A stretch of DNA of 64,000 bases, taken from SZUA-430 sp044220975 (GTDB lineage: Bacteria > Pseudomonadota > Alphaproteobacteria > Micropepsales > Micropepsaceae). The translations under genes were made by a program, and so were the position numbers. Shown here piece by piece: positions 1 through 12,920 of the stretch. Location: the NCBI GenBank assembly GCA_044220975.1, contig JBGAPZ010000005.1, forward strand, positions 1 through 64,000, given 5' to 3'. The notes below the pieces were generated by a model. The model had not been told where the DNA came from. It saw nothing but the letters and a program-made list of their open reading frames with translations, and ran no database searches. How positions within the stretch are numbered: position 1 is the first letter of the stretch; every line of letters starts with the position of its first letter.

Positions 1-57
1 CTGAGGCCGCGGGTTTTAGACACAATCTCGGGCCCTGTCTACCAAGGAAATGACGCC

Positions 58-720
58 ATGTTCATTGGGCATTACGGGCCTGCGTTTGCCGCTAAGGCGG
101 TCGTCAAGACCGTACCGCTGTGGGTGCTATTTGTCGCGGCGCAGTGGGTCGATTTCTTGTGGGCGGCGTTCGTGATTGCGGGCGTTGAAAAGGTACGGCT
201 CGTCGAGAATTTCATCGGCGTGAACCCGCTCGATCTTTACTTCATGCCCTATACGCACGGGCTGCCGAGTGCGGCGCTGCTCTCGCTCTTCATCGGTGGC
301 GTGGCGGCGGTGGCACTTAAGGGCGACCGGATGGCCATCGTGCTTGTGGTCGGCGTGACCGCGTTTTCGCATTGGCTGCTCGATTGGGTCGTGCACGCGC
401 CGGACCTGCCGATCGTGTTCGATGAGATGAAGGTCGGCATGGCGCTTTGGGCTTACCCGTATGCGAGCGTGCCGGTCGAGATCGCGCTCGTGCTCGGCGG
501 GGTTTGGTTTTACGACCGGGCGGCACCGTCGCCGACACGAGCGGGGACGATCGCGCTTTGGCTCCTTGGGTTCGCGATGGCTGCTTTGCAGGTGCAGAAC
601 ACGTTCTTCAACGAGCACCCGAAAGACCCTACGGCTTTTGCGCAGCTGGCTTTGACGGGCTACGTGGTCCTGGCCTTGCTCGCGGCGGGGGTCGACTACC
701 TGCGGCGGCCACAGCGTTGA
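58..720 (+). CDS. YdjM-like multi-pass membrane protein (putative metal-dependent hydrolase family)
   Basis: The 220-residue product has about six hydrophobic segments and scattered conserved-looking polar residues: H5, W30/D32, H67, and an HWLLDW stretch with H105, D109 and H113. This His/Asp arrangement beside membrane helices recalls the inner-membrane YdjM/DUF457 group, often called metal-dependent hydrolases although their reaction is unproven. The start is preceded by AAGGA about 10 bases upstream. The gene is monocistronic as far as can be seen; the next gene is 225 bases downstream and that gap shows nothing recognisable. Family placement is by motif impression only. Confidence 0.6.
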   Translation: MFIGHYGPAFAAKAVVKTVPLWVLFVAAQWVDFLWAAFVIAGVEKVRLVENFIGVNPLDLYFMPYTHGLPSAALLSLFIGGVAAVALKGDRMAIVLVVGVTAFSHWLLDWVVHAPDLPIVFDEMKVGMALWAYPYASVPVEIALVLGGVWFYDRAAPSPTRAGTIALWLLGFAMAALQVQNTFFNEHPKDPTAFAQLALTGYVVLALLAAGVDYLRRPQR

Positions 721-944
721 ACAACTTGGCGTTTTGATTAACGGACGCTGCGCTTGCCACGTTCGTCAGCGTGGTCGCTGCGGCACGGGCGCGCTTATTC
801 CCACGTTTTGGAAAAATTGTTGGTCTTCTCAAAGCTCGCGATTCGGATTCCAATGATGGCAACTGGCGGCGCGATTTACCTCATGCATGAGGCGGGCTCG
901 ACTTCCGCGGGTTTCCTTGAGAAAGAGTTGGTTGGAGCTATTCC

Positions 945-1376
945 ATGAAACGTACCACATCCACTTTGCTGGCCGGCGCATCCGCACTTGCGATCGCGCT
1001 CGTCTTGTCGTCGGGCGAGATTTCGGTCGCCCGCGCTGCGGACGCCGACGACGATGACAGCTGCACGTCGAGTTCAACCAGTTCGTCGAGCGGCTGCACC
1101 GAAGAGGCTGCTGAAGACGGCGGCGAGCACAGTGGCGACGCGGCCGATACGGACGACGACGGTGGCGAGCACGGCGATGACAGTGCCGACGACGCGGACG
1201 ATGACGGCGGCGAACATGGCGACGACGATGCCGCCGACACGGACGACGATCACGGCGACGACGTGGCCGACGTCGACGATGACCATGGCGACGATGCGGC
1301 CGACCATGATGCCGACGACGACCATGGCGGCGAAGGGGATGGCGGCGGGAACAGCGGCCCTGGCGGCGGGGGCTAG
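945..1376 (+). CDS. Secreted Asp-rich low-complexity protein
   Basis: A 143-residue protein with a clear Sec signal peptide (KR, then a hydrophobic run, ending near ARA at residue 31). The mature part is almost entirely Asp, Gly, His, Ala and Glu in degenerate repeats of the type DDDGGEHGDD, ending in a Gly-rich tail (NSGPGGGG). Two Cys flank a Ser-rich stretch near the mature N-terminus. The DNA is correspondingly repetitive in the reading frame, and the opposite strand shows long spurious Arg/His-rich open frames. GGAG lies about 9 bases before the ATG. The composition suggests binding of divalent cations outside the membrane, which is inference. It precedes an outer-membrane barrel gene on the same strand by 75 bases. 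Confidence 0.7.
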   Translation: MKRTTSTLLAGASALAIALVLSSGEISVARAADADDDDSCTSSSTSSSSGCTEEAAEDGGEHSGDAADTDDDGGEHGDDSADDADDDGGEHGDDDAADTDDDHGDDVADVDDDHGDDAADHDADDDHGGEGDGGGNSGPGGGG

Positions 1377-1451
1377 CACCGTCCCCGAAATCCGTATTAT
1401 TATTGGTCATGCGGGGGGCTCTGCCGCATGATGATTTGGGGTTCAATTGGT

Positions 1452-2387
1452 ATGAAGTTCGTACGTACGGTTGGCGCGGCAGCGCTCGTTTCGGTTTGGG
1501 CGATGAGCACATCGCCGCTCGCTTTCGCTGGCGGTAAAGACTGGTGGCTGAACGTGTCTGCGGGTTTGTCGTTCGATGACCGTGTGACGGTCGACGATGT
1601 TGACGCCAGTGCGGCCAGCGACGTGGCAGCCGAGTTCACGCTCGACGCGGGCTACAAGATTCTCGACGACGACCAGAGCCGGATCGAGATCGGCTATGAT
1701 TTCAGCCAGACGGTATATTCGGATTTGAGCGCGTTCAACTATCAGGAACATGCGCCGTCGCTCAATATGTGGACGAAGAGCCTGGGCGGCGTGAAGCTCG
1801 GCCTCAACTATACGTTCTACCACTCGCTGCTGGACGGCGATTTCTTCGAGGATCAACATGTGGTGGCGCCGTCACTGTCGGCGTATTTGGCGGACGACGT
1901 GCAACTGACGCTGACCTATCGCTACTACGACAAGAACTACAATCCGCTGGACGATGCGCGCGACGCGAAAACGCAACAGCCGAGCGCCGACCTCTATTAC
2001 TACTTCGAAAAGTCGAAGAAGGGGTATTTGATGGTTGGCGCCGGCTATACGAACGAAGACACCAAGGGCGATGAGTTCGACTACTCCGGCTTCTTAGGGC
2101 GTGCGACGGTGCAAGTGCCGGTCGATCCCTTTGGCCTGCCTGGGCGGTTGAAGGTTTCCTATTCCTATCAGATGCGCGACTACGACAATGCGATTAGCCT
2201 GGCGCCGCTCCCGAACACGGCGACGCGGCAGGACGACCGGCAGATGGTGCGCGTGTATGCGGATGCGGAGATCGCGACGGACTTGAAGCTGTTCGCGGAC
2301 TATCACTTCTCGGACAGAGGCTCGAACCTTGCCAGCGCCGACTACAACAAGAACGACGTGTACGTAGGGCTGGAATACAGCTTCTGA
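1452..2387 (+). CDS. Outer-membrane beta-barrel protein
   Basis: I chose ATG 1452 because it gives a clean signal peptide (MKFVRTVGAAALV to LAFA, then GGKD); an in-frame ATG at 1428 would add eight residues. The 311-residue protein has alternating polar and aromatic residues typical of amphipathic beta strands (for example LTLTYRYYDKNY, LKVSYSYQMRDY, VYVGLEYSF) and ends in the C-terminal Phe that the BAM complex recognises. No plug domain or TonB box is visible. It is probably a barrel of 12 or more strands with unknown substrate. It lies 75 bases after the Asp-rich secreted protein and may be co-transcribed with it. A hairpin follows the stop codon. Confidence 0.7.
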   Translation: MKFVRTVGAAALVSVWAMSTSPLAFAGGKDWWLNVSAGLSFDDRVTVDDVDASAASDVAAEFTLDAGYKILDDDQSRIEIGYDFSQTVYSDLSAFNYQEHAPSLNMWTKSLGGVKLGLNYTFYHSLLDGDFFEDQHVVAPSLSAYLADDVQLTLTYRYYDKNYNPLDDARDAKTQQPSADLYYYFEKSKKGYLMVGAGYTNEDTKGDEFDYSGFLGRATVQVPVDPFGLPGRLKVSYSYQMRDYDNAISLAPLPNTATRQDDRQMVRVYADAEIATDLKLFADYHFSDRGSNLASADYNKNDVYVGLEYSF

Positions 2388-2411
2388 CGCGCATCGCCCG
2401 TTCCGTTTCGG

Positions 2412-2438
2412 ACGCCCGCCGCTCAAAACGGCGGGCGT
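2412..2438 (+). terminator. Hairpin after the outer-membrane protein gene
   Basis: A perfect 10-bp stem, ACGCCCGCCG paired with CGGCGGGCGT around a CTCAAAA loop, begins 24 bases after the barrel gene stop. The T-run after it is weak (TCGTGCGTTTG), so it is either a poor intrinsic terminator or an mRNA-stabilising hairpin. Confidence 0.5.
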
Positions 2439-2504
2439 TCGTGCGTTTGCGCTGCGCGAACGGGGTCACCATAATCCGGCAAAACCGGACTCAGGGAGAA
2501 ACAG

Positions 2505-4292
2505 ATGCAGATGTCACGCCGCTATGCGATTGCGGCTCTTGGCTCGACGATGCTCATGCCGATTGTGGCGGGTGCTGCGTTCGGCGCGGTGCAGAGCGCC
2601 GCGGACAAGACGTTCGCGAAGCTCGCGCAAAATTGGCTCGACCAATCGATGAAGTTTTCGCCGGTGTCGGCGACGCAGATCGGCGATCACCGGTACGACG
2701 CGGAGCTCGACGACGTGAGTGCTGCGGGACGCGACGCGGGACTTGCGTTCAACAAGAAGACGCTAAGCGCGCTCGAGTTGATCGACCGCCAGAAGCTGTC
2801 GCGCGCCAATCAGGTGGATGCGGCGCTGCTCGCGAACGAATTGCGCTCGCAGATTTGGCGCACGGAAAAGGTGCAGGATTGGGCATGGAATCCGCTCGGC
2901 TATCAGGGCGTTGCGGGCGGCGCGATCTATAGCTTGATGGCGCGCGAGTTTGCGCCGATCGAGCAACGGCTCGCGTCGGCGACGCGGCGGTTGGAGTTGA
3001 TCCCCGCGCTTTTGAAACAGACGCGCGGCGAGCTTCAGCTTGCGCGCATTCCGGTGCCGCATGCCGCGACCTATTCGGCGCAGCACAAGGGCTTGAAGAG
3101 CATCATCGGCGAGATGATCGACCCGCACAAAGACAAGCTCTCAGGTGCCGCGCGCACGCGGCTCGATGTGGCGATCGCGGCCTACAACGCAGCGTGCGAC
3201 GAGCATCAAGCGTGGATCGACGGGACGCTGGTGCCGGCGGCGAAGGCTGACTTCCGTGCCGGCGCGGAACGGTTCGATACGCAGTTGACGTACACACTGC
3301 AATCAACGCTGACGCGGCAGGAGGTTCGCCAGCGCGCCGAAGCCGCGATGGCCAAGTGCCGCGCGGAGATGTATGCGGTCGCACGCCTGGCGCTGAAGGG
3401 ACGCGCGGATGCGCCGGAGACGCCGGACAATCCCTCGCCCGAGCAGCAGCAGAAGGCGATCAAAGCGGCGCTTGAGATTTCGGCGAGTGAGCGGCCGCCG
3501 CGCGAAAAGCTGGTTGCGGTGGCGACCGAGGCGGTCGAAACGGCGCGGACGTTCGTGCGCGAACACGATCTCATCTCGCTGCCCCAAGGGCCGGTGAAGG
3601 TGATCCTGATGCCGGAGTTCCAGCGCGGGTTCTCGATCGCGTATTGCGACTCGCCCGGGCCGCTCGACAAGTCTCTCGACACGTTCTACGCGGTGTCGCC
3701 GATCCCCGACGATTGGACCGACGCGCAGACGACGTCGTTCCTGCGCGAGTACAACACGCGCGGCATCGTCGACCTTGGCGTGCACGAGGCGATGCCCGGG
3801 CACTATGTGCAGATCTTCCACTCGAATTCGTATCCGTCCGTGCTGCGCGCGGTGTTGTCGTCGGGATCGTTTGTCGAAGGATGGGCGGTCTATGCGCAGG
3901 AGATGATGGTCGCGGAGGGCTTTCAGGCGAGCGATCCGCTCTACAAGCTGCAGCAGTTGAAAATGCTGCTGCGCTCGATCACCAATGCGATCATCGATCA
4001 GGCGATCCATGTCGACGGCATGACGCAAGAAGAGATGATGAAGTTCCTGACCGAGGGTTCGTTCCAGGAGGAGCGCGAAGCCGCCCTCAAATGGCGCCGC
4101 GCGCAGCTTTCGGTGACGCAGCTCTCGACATATTTCGTGGGCTATTCGGAGCACGTGGCGACGCGCGATGCGGCGAAGCAGAAGGCGGGCGGCGGGTTCA
4201 AGCTCAAGGCGTACCACGACAAGGTGCTGAGCTTCGGATCGCCGCCGATGCGGTACGCGCGGGCGCTGTTGTTCGATGAGGCGATTGCGTGA
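2505..4292 (+). CDS. DUF885 family exported protein (putative metallopeptidase)
   Basis: The 595-residue length is typical of DUF885 proteins. The N-terminus MSRRYAIAALG plus a hydrophobic segment ending near AFG is an export signal; the SRRY pair could make it a Tat signal. The family hallmark HEAMPGHY lies at residues 427-434, an HExxxGH-like zinc-site motif, followed by SGSFVEGWAVYAQEM, which carries a downstream Glu. These features suggest a periplasmic zinc peptidase or dipeptidase-like enzyme, but no DUF885 substrate can be deduced here. The start has GGGAGA about 9 bases upstream. The downstream CPBP gene begins 23 bases after this stop, so the two may be co-transcribed. Confidence 0.8.
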   Translation: MQMSRRYAIAALGSTMLMPIVAGAAFGAVQSAADKTFAKLAQNWLDQSMKFSPVSATQIGDHRYDAELDDVSAAGRDAGLAFNKKTLSALELIDRQKLSRANQVDAALLANELRSQIWRTEKVQDWAWNPLGYQGVAGGAIYSLMAREFAPIEQRLASATRRLELIPALLKQTRGELQLARIPVPHAATYSAQHKGLKSIIGEMIDPHKDKLSGAARTRLDVAIAAYNAACDEHQAWIDGTLVPAAKADFRAGAERFDTQLTYTLQSTLTRQEVRQRAEAAMAKCRAEMYAVARLALKGRADAPETPDNPSPEQQQKAIKAALEISASERPPREKLVAVATEAVETARTFVREHDLISLPQGPVKVILMPEFQRGFSIAYCDSPGPLDKSLDTFYAVSPIPDDWTDAQTTSFLREYNTRGIVDLGVHEAMPGHYVQIFHSNSYPSVLRAVLSSGSFVEGWAVYAQEMMVAEGFQASDPLYKLQQLKMLLRSITNAIIDQAIHVDGMTQEEMMKFLTEGSFQEEREAALKWRRAQLSVTQLSTYFVGYSEHVATRDAAKQKAGGGFKLKAYHDKVLSFGSPPMRYARALLFDEAIA

Positions 4293-4314
4293 GCGGCGGT
4301 TCGGAGCGGATTCG

Positions 4315-4953
4315 ATGAGCCTGTTGCGTAGTGGGATTCTCATTGCCGTCGTTGTGGCGGCTTACTTGGTGGGGTTTTGGCCTACGTGGTGGGTGCGCGA
4401 CGCCGTTCTCGCTGAATTCGGTAATCCGACCTACCAGGGCGTTTGGATTGTGATCCCGCACGTCTTTCTCTACACGACTCTGCAAGCCGTGTTTTGCTTT
4501 GCGGCGTGGATCGCACTTGCGGGTTTGCAATGGATGCCGGGGCCTCGGTTGTCGTTCGATTTGCCTGCGGTCGCTTGGGGATTGATTGCCGGGGTCTTGT
4601 CGATCGGGATCGTAGTCGCTTTTATGTACGCAACCGGTCAGGAAGGCGCGTTCCACGAACCCAGGCCCAACCCGTGGATCGCGGCGGGCAACGTCTTTTC
4701 GAACTTTTATGAGGAGTTTGTCTTTCGCGGCTTTGTTCTCGTCGCGCTCGCGGCCGCGATCGGATTTTGGCCCGCTGCGATCGTCTCAAGCGTCGCGTTC
4801 GGGGCGACGCACGCGCAGTATCCGTTTGCGCTTCAAGCCTTGATCGCAGGAACGGCGTTGCTCTGGGCGTGGGTTACGCAGCGAACCGGCGATCTGATGG
4901 CGCCCTACTTGGCGCATATGACGATGGACTTGGTGATCGATCCCATCCTTTGA
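4315..4953 (+). CDS. CPBP family intramembrane metalloprotease
   Basis: This polytopic protein of about 212 residues carries the three CPBP (CAAX protease and bacteriocin-processing) motifs: YEEFVFRGF with Glu133-Glu134 and the following Arg, FGATHAQYP with His166, and the C-terminal HMTMD with His201. These residues coordinate the catalytic metal inside the membrane in Rce1-type proteases. I start it at ATG 4315, which has GGAG about 9 bases upstream; an in-frame ATG at 4276 would overlap the DUF885 stop and add 13 Arg-rich residues. Bacterial CPBP members process or regulate membrane proteins, and the substrate is unknown here. The next gene starts 15 bases downstream. Confidence 0.82.
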   Translation: MSLLRSGILIAVVVAAYLVGFWPTWWVRDAVLAEFGNPTYQGVWIVIPHVFLYTTLQAVFCFAAWIALAGLQWMPGPRLSFDLPAVAWGLIAGVLSIGIVVAFMYATGQEGAFHEPRPNPWIAAGNVFSNFYEEFVFRGFVLVALAAAIGFWPAAIVSSVAFGATHAQYPFALQALIAGTALLWAWVTQRTGDLMAPYLAHMTMDLVIDPIL

Positions 4954-4967
4954 GATTTGGCGATGGC

Positions 4968-5612
4968 ATGAGCGACCTCATCATCTGGACGTACGATTGG
5001 GTGCCTGAGGGGCCGCGTGGGTTTGTGCGCGATCTTCGGCTTCGGTGGGCTTGCGAGGAGGCGGGGCTTGCCTATTCGGTCAAGACGGTTGCGTTCGACG
5101 GGCGCGCGACCAATCACTTGGCGCAGCAGCCGTTCGGGCAAGTTCCGTTTTTGACCGACGGGAAGATCGAGATTTTCGAGAGTGGCGCGGGGTTGCTGCA
5201 TCTCGCGCGCAAGAGCGAGAAGCTGATGCCGCGCGATCCGGCCGGCGAGGCGGAGACCACGCAGTGGCTGTTCGCCGCGCTCAACTCGATCGAGATGGTC
5301 AGCGTTCCGTGGTGGTTTCTCGAAATCTCCGGCGTGACGGACAATCGCCTGGCGGGGTGGATGGGAAGTCGTCTGGACCAGCTTGAAAACGTTTTGAAAG
5401 AGCGCGAGTGGCTGGCGGCCGGGCGCTTTACCGCCGCGGATCTGTTGATGGCCGATGTGCTGCGCGTGTCAAAGGTCCGCGCGTTCGGCGACCGGCCTGC
5501 GACCGATGCCTATGTGAAGCGCTTGACGGCGCGGCCGGCGTTCGACAAGGCGCGCGCCGATCAGTTGGCGCATTTCTCCGCGGCTGACGCGAAGCGCGCG
5601 GCGGCCGGCTGA
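4968..5612 (+). CDS. Glutathione S-transferase family protein
   Basis: The 214-residue product has a GST layout. The thioredoxin-like N-terminal half contains the cis-Pro motif FGQVPFLTDG and the glutathione gamma-glutamyl contact ESGAGLLHLA. The helical C-terminal half contains FTAADLLMADVLR, the usual N-capping/hydrophobic staple region. It probably conjugates or reduces small electrophiles with glutathione in the cytoplasm. The open frame extends far upstream (to 4767) inside the CPBP gene in another frame, but homology and spacing favour ATG 4968. It begins 15 bases after the CPBP stop, suggesting one transcript. An intrinsic hairpin shared with the converging rRNA operon follows. Confidence 0.85.
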   Translation: MSDLIIWTYDWVPEGPRGFVRDLRLRWACEEAGLAYSVKTVAFDGRATNHLAQQPFGQVPFLTDGKIEIFESGAGLLHLARKSEKLMPRDPAGEAETTQWLFAALNSIEMVSVPWWFLEISGVTDNRLAGWMGSRLDQLENVLKEREWLAAGRFTAADLLMADVLRVSKVRAFGDRPATDAYVKRLTARPAFDKARADQLAHFSAADAKRAAAG

Positions 5613-5624
5613 AACTAAATGATC

Positions 5625-5656
5625 GTCATGGCCGGGCTTGACGCGGCCACCCAGGG
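5625..5656. repeat. Palindromic GGCCGGGCTTG repeat (REP-like family A), single copy
   Basis: The sequence GTCATGGCCGGGCTTGACGC continues into GGCCACCCAGG. TGGCCG pairs with CGGCCA to give a small hairpin. The same core occurs as an inverted pair at 15991-16142, so it is a dispersed intergenic repeat. Confidence 0.6.
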
Positions 5657-5678
5657 GTGTTGCACAAGCCGCAAACGA

Positions 5679-5711
5679 AAAACGCCCCAGCTTTGGAGCT
5701 GGGGCGTTTTC
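5679..5711 (-). terminator. Intrinsic terminator of the rRNA operon (probably bidirectional)
   Basis: A strong hairpin AACGCCCCAGCT / AGCTGGGGCGTT has A-rich sequence on the left and TTTT on the right, so it yields a U-tract on either strand. It lies about 55 bases downstream of the 5S gene on the minus strand and about 65 bases after the GST stop on the plus strand. Confidence 0.8.
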
Positions 5712-5765
5712 GTGTTCGTTCGTGAAGCAGGATTTGTTCGCACTGGATTTCGTCTGTCGCCGGCA

Positions 5766-5885
5766 GGTCTGGCAGCGGCCTACTTTCCCGAGTCTTGAGA
5801 CTGAGTATCATGGGCGCTGGAGCGTTTCACGGCCGAGTTCGGGATGGGATCGGGTGTAGGCGCTCCGCACTTGAGCCACCAGACC
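5766..5885 (-). rRNA. rrf: 5S ribosomal RNA
   Basis: Read on the minus strand it begins GGTCTGGTGGCTCAAGTGCG and ends with the complementary CGCTGCCAGACC. It includes the conserved CACCCGATCCCATCCCGAAC block and GGGAAAGTAGG. About 120 nt, last gene of the rRNA operon. End positions are accurate to a few bases. Confidence 0.93.
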
Positions 5886-5957
5886 GGCCGGGGACAGACA
5901 TTGATCTAAACAACTGACAACTGATGCCGTCACTAGGCATGGATAAAATTCGAAAAA

Positions 5958-8752
<2,795 letters not shown>

Positions 8753-9120
8753 TTCTTTAGTTCTCTTTTTACCCATGCCCAGAGACGGCATCAGACGATG
8801 TCGATTGTCAGATGCTGGTATCTCTGAGCGAGATCAGTTGTATTAGACCAGTGCGGATCGACATGGGTTTATCCGAACCTCAGACGCAAACGCGCCGTCG
8901 GCTCGCCGTGATACGAAACACATCCGGAGCCGCTCCATTAGTGGGGAGCATTTCCGCATGCGCCTGGCTCGCATCACAAGCCCACGCAAATCCTGTTTCA
9001 CAATGTCAATGACGTCCGTCTCACCCCTCACCCTTGCGGGCGACGAGCCGAAGACAGAAGGAAGAGAACCGATCGTTCTCTTGCTTCTAACTTCGAAGAA
9101 CACACAAGGCGCCGGAAGAC
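8753..9120 (-). other. Internal transcribed spacer between tRNA-Ala and 23S
   Basis: A 368-base spacer in the rRNA precursor. It should contain the 23S processing stem and anti-termination signals, but no additional tRNA or coding sequence is visible. Confidence 0.6.
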
Positions 9121-9196
9121 TGGTGGAGCTGAACGGGATCGAACCGATGACCTCAAGCTTGCAAAGCTCGCGCTCTCCCAACTGAGCTACAGCCCC
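9121..9196 (-). tRNA. tRNA-Ala (anticodon TGC)
   Basis: The minus strand reads GGGGCTGTAGCTCAGTTGGG, with anticodon loop CTTTGCAAG (TGC), T-arm GGTTCGATCCC, and an encoded CCA after GCTCCA. The full 76-nt cloverleaf is in the usual position in the alphaproteobacterial 16S-23S spacer. Confidence 0.96.
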
Positions 9197-9240
9197 GATC
9201 TCTGATCACGCAGGCGGCGTCCGCCAAACCAACAAAATAT

Positions 9241-9317
<77 letters not shown>

Positions 9318-9489
9318 AGGGTCACCAACAGACTGTTTGTCAGCCTGCTGCTGAGCGCTGGTGTGTTCCGGGAAAGGCGATGTGGACGGCGTGAAAGCAT
9401 TTTGCACGCCTTGACTGGCATGCGTGATGTCCAAGTAAGCGATCAAGGCAGTTTGTTCCTGAATTGCTTCAGGACTGACCTACGATTGC

Positions 9490-10984
<1,495 letters not shown>

Positions 10985-11589
10985 AGCTAATAGCTGATTT
11001 AGCCATCAGACCGTTCTTCAAAGCGTCCTTGCTCTCTTCACTTGAATCGCAAAAGCAAACCCTCTCGCTCAAACTTGCCTCTCTCAGCTCGCGCTGAAAC
11101 AGGCCCGCTCAAACGAACAGGTTCCTTACACGGATTACGCCCATGGAGGCGCAATCCGCGCACAATCAAGAAAGAGAACGTTAGACAGCTTCAAAAGCTT
11201 GGTCCGAAGACCAGCGCTCGCACGCCGCCCACATCCCCCTTCCCGGTATAAACAAATTGTCAAGTCGCAGCCGCTCGAAGAACAAAAGGCCGATCCGCGC
11301 GAGTGAACGCACGAAACGCACCCTTCATACCCTTCGAGGGAATTCCCACCCGGACGCGCTAAAAGAACGCTCGTCAGCGCGGGAGGCCGGGAAACTATGT
11401 CCGGCGTTTAGTTAAGTCAACGGGATATTACTCCAAAATTGTCGCATCCACAGGTTCGTAACGGGTCGTCAAACGGGCGGAAACGCTTGGTGCGTAACCT
11501 TGAGCTTGAGTTTCCATCGCTTGGGGCTACCGGAAGGTGGCACTTTTGCTCGGGAATCCAATGGTTTGGCTTGCGTCTGAAGCCCGAAG
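10985..11589 (-). other. Long 5' region of the rRNA operon and divergent intergenic space
   Basis: About 600 bases with no convincing gene separate 16S from the M23 peptidase. Short frames such as 11439-11654 have no start signal or protein character. The half nearest 16S probably forms the rRNA leader (processing stem and anti-terminator), and the promoter should lie near 11.4 kb. Confidence 0.55.
11392..11420 (-). promoter_or_regulatory. Possible rRNA operon promoter
   Basis: On the minus strand TTGACT is followed after 17 bases by TAGTTT, about 400 bases upstream of 16S. The -35 is good but the -10 matches only partly. No better pair was seen closer to 16S; an isolated TTGACA at 11258-11263 has no -10 at proper spacing. 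Confidence 0.3.
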
Positions 11590-12909
11590 ATGGCGGTGGC
11601 GCGGCCGTGTGGGGTTTGCGTGGCGGGGATTTGGCCTTCCGGGTTGGCGTTTGACGCGCAGCGTGCAGCTGCCGCGGCGCTGTTCCTTGGCGGCATTGTC
11701 ACCCTCTCTGCGATCGCAATTGATGCGCTGCAGCAGCAACCGGCGCGGCCTTCGCAGGTTGTCCTTCGGATCGAAGAGTTGCGTCCGCTTGGGCCCGATA
11801 TCCGCACGATCGAAGTCGAACGCGGCGACACGCTGACCGGCATTCTGGTTGAACAAGGTATCGACGGGGCGGAAGCGCGGGCCGCGGTCGCGAAGCTTTC
11901 GTCCGTGTACGAACCAACGTCCATTCGCGCCGGCGAGAGCGTCGTCGTGACGTTCGCGCCGGAGGGTTCTCCGCTCGTTTCGATTGCGCTGAAACCGAGC
12001 GCCGAGCGGGATCTTCTCGTGCGGCGAAACGCTGACGGCTCTTTCGCCGTAGACGACAACGTCAAGCTGCTGACTGCGGTCGAGGCGCATGCGCGCGGCA
12101 CGATCGACGGGTCGCTCTATGCGTCGGCGAAAGCGGTAGGCGTGCCTGAGGCGGTCGTCATTTCGCTTATTCATATCTACTCGTACGACGTGGATTTTCA
12201 GCGCGAAGTGAAATCCGGGGACAAGTTCGATCTCCTTTACACGACCTATGTCGACGACGCGGGACAGACGATCCGCGGCGGCGATATCGCGTACGCCGAG
12301 CTGACGCTTGGGCGCTCGAAAAAGCCGCTCTATCGCTTCACGACGTCGGACGACAAGACCACCGATTACTTCACGCCGAAGGGCTGGTCGGGCAAGCGGC
12401 AGTTGATGCGGACGCCGATCGACGGGGCGCGTCTTTCGTCGGGCTATGGCATGCGGCGGCACCCGATTTTGGGCTACACCAAGATGCACAAGGGCGTCGA
12501 CTTCGCGGCGCCGTCGGGGACGCCGGTGATGGCGTCGGGCAACGGGGTCGTGAAGATGGCCCGCTGGTACGGCGGCTACGGCAACTTCATCGAACTCAAG
12601 CACACGAATGCCTTTGCGACCGGGTACGGGCATCTGTCGCGGTTCGCGCGCGGGATCAAACCGGGTGCAAAGGTGCGGCAGGGGCAGGTGATCGCCTATG
12701 TGGGCACCACGGGCCGTTCCACGGGGCCGCATTTGCACTACGAAGTTCTGCTGAAAGAAAAGCAGATCAATCCGATGGGCGTGAAGCTGCCGACGGGACG
12801 CGAGTTGACCGGAAACGACATGCTCGCGTTTCAGGCGAACGTCGCGCGGATTCAACAGTCTTTGAGTAGTGAAGCGTCGCAGGTTGCGCAGGCGCGGATG
12901 CTGCCTTAG
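11590..12909 (+). CDS. M23 family (LytM-type) peptidoglycan metallopeptidase
   Basis: The 439-residue protein has an N-terminal membrane anchor (about residues 20-42), a LysM/OapA-like segment (IEVERGDTLTGILVEQG), a linker domain and a C-terminal M23 domain. The catalytic signature is visible: HPILGYTKMHKGVDF with His300 and Asp304, GTPVMASGNGVV, YGHLSRF, and GPHLHYE with His381 and His383. It is expected to cut peptidoglycan cross-links in the periplasm or to activate amidases. The set of zinc ligands looks complete, so an active enzyme is likely. The ATG has no strong Shine-Dalgarno sequence, and a slightly different start within the first 20 codons is possible. The next gene starts 11 bases after the stop. 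Confidence 0.88.
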   Translation: MAVARPCGVCVAGIWPSGLAFDAQRAAAAALFLGGIVTLSAIAIDALQQQPARPSQVVLRIEELRPLGPDIRTIEVERGDTLTGILVEQGIDGAEARAAVAKLSSVYEPTSIRAGESVVVTFAPEGSPLVSIALKPSAERDLLVRRNADGSFAVDDNVKLLTAVEAHARGTIDGSLYASAKAVGVPEAVVISLIHIYSYDVDFQREVKSGDKFDLLYTTYVDDAGQTIRGGDIAYAELTLGRSKKPLYRFTTSDDKTTDYFTPKGWSGKRQLMRTPIDGARLSSGYGMRRHPILGYTKMHKGVDFAAPSGTPVMASGNGVVKMARWYGGYGNFIELKHTNAFATGYGHLSRFARGIKPGAKVRQGQVIAYVGTTGRSTGPHLHYEVLLKEKQINPMGVKLPTGRELTGNDMLAFQANVARIQQSLSSEASQVAQARMLP

Positions 12910-12920
12910 CGTTCTTCGCT

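Noticed and set aside
1040..1350. Tandem-looking repeats considered as CRISPR or satellite
   Set aside because: The periodicity follows codons of a low-complexity protein, with no unique spacers.
829..1512. Minus-strand Arg/His-rich frame of 227 codons
   Set aside because: It mirrors the Asp-rich secreted protein; the plus strand has a signal peptide and ribosome site, the minus strand has neither.
5612..5765. tRNA-fMet after 5S, as in many alphaproteobacterial rRNA operons
   Set aside because: Only a repeat unit and the terminator hairpin are found there.
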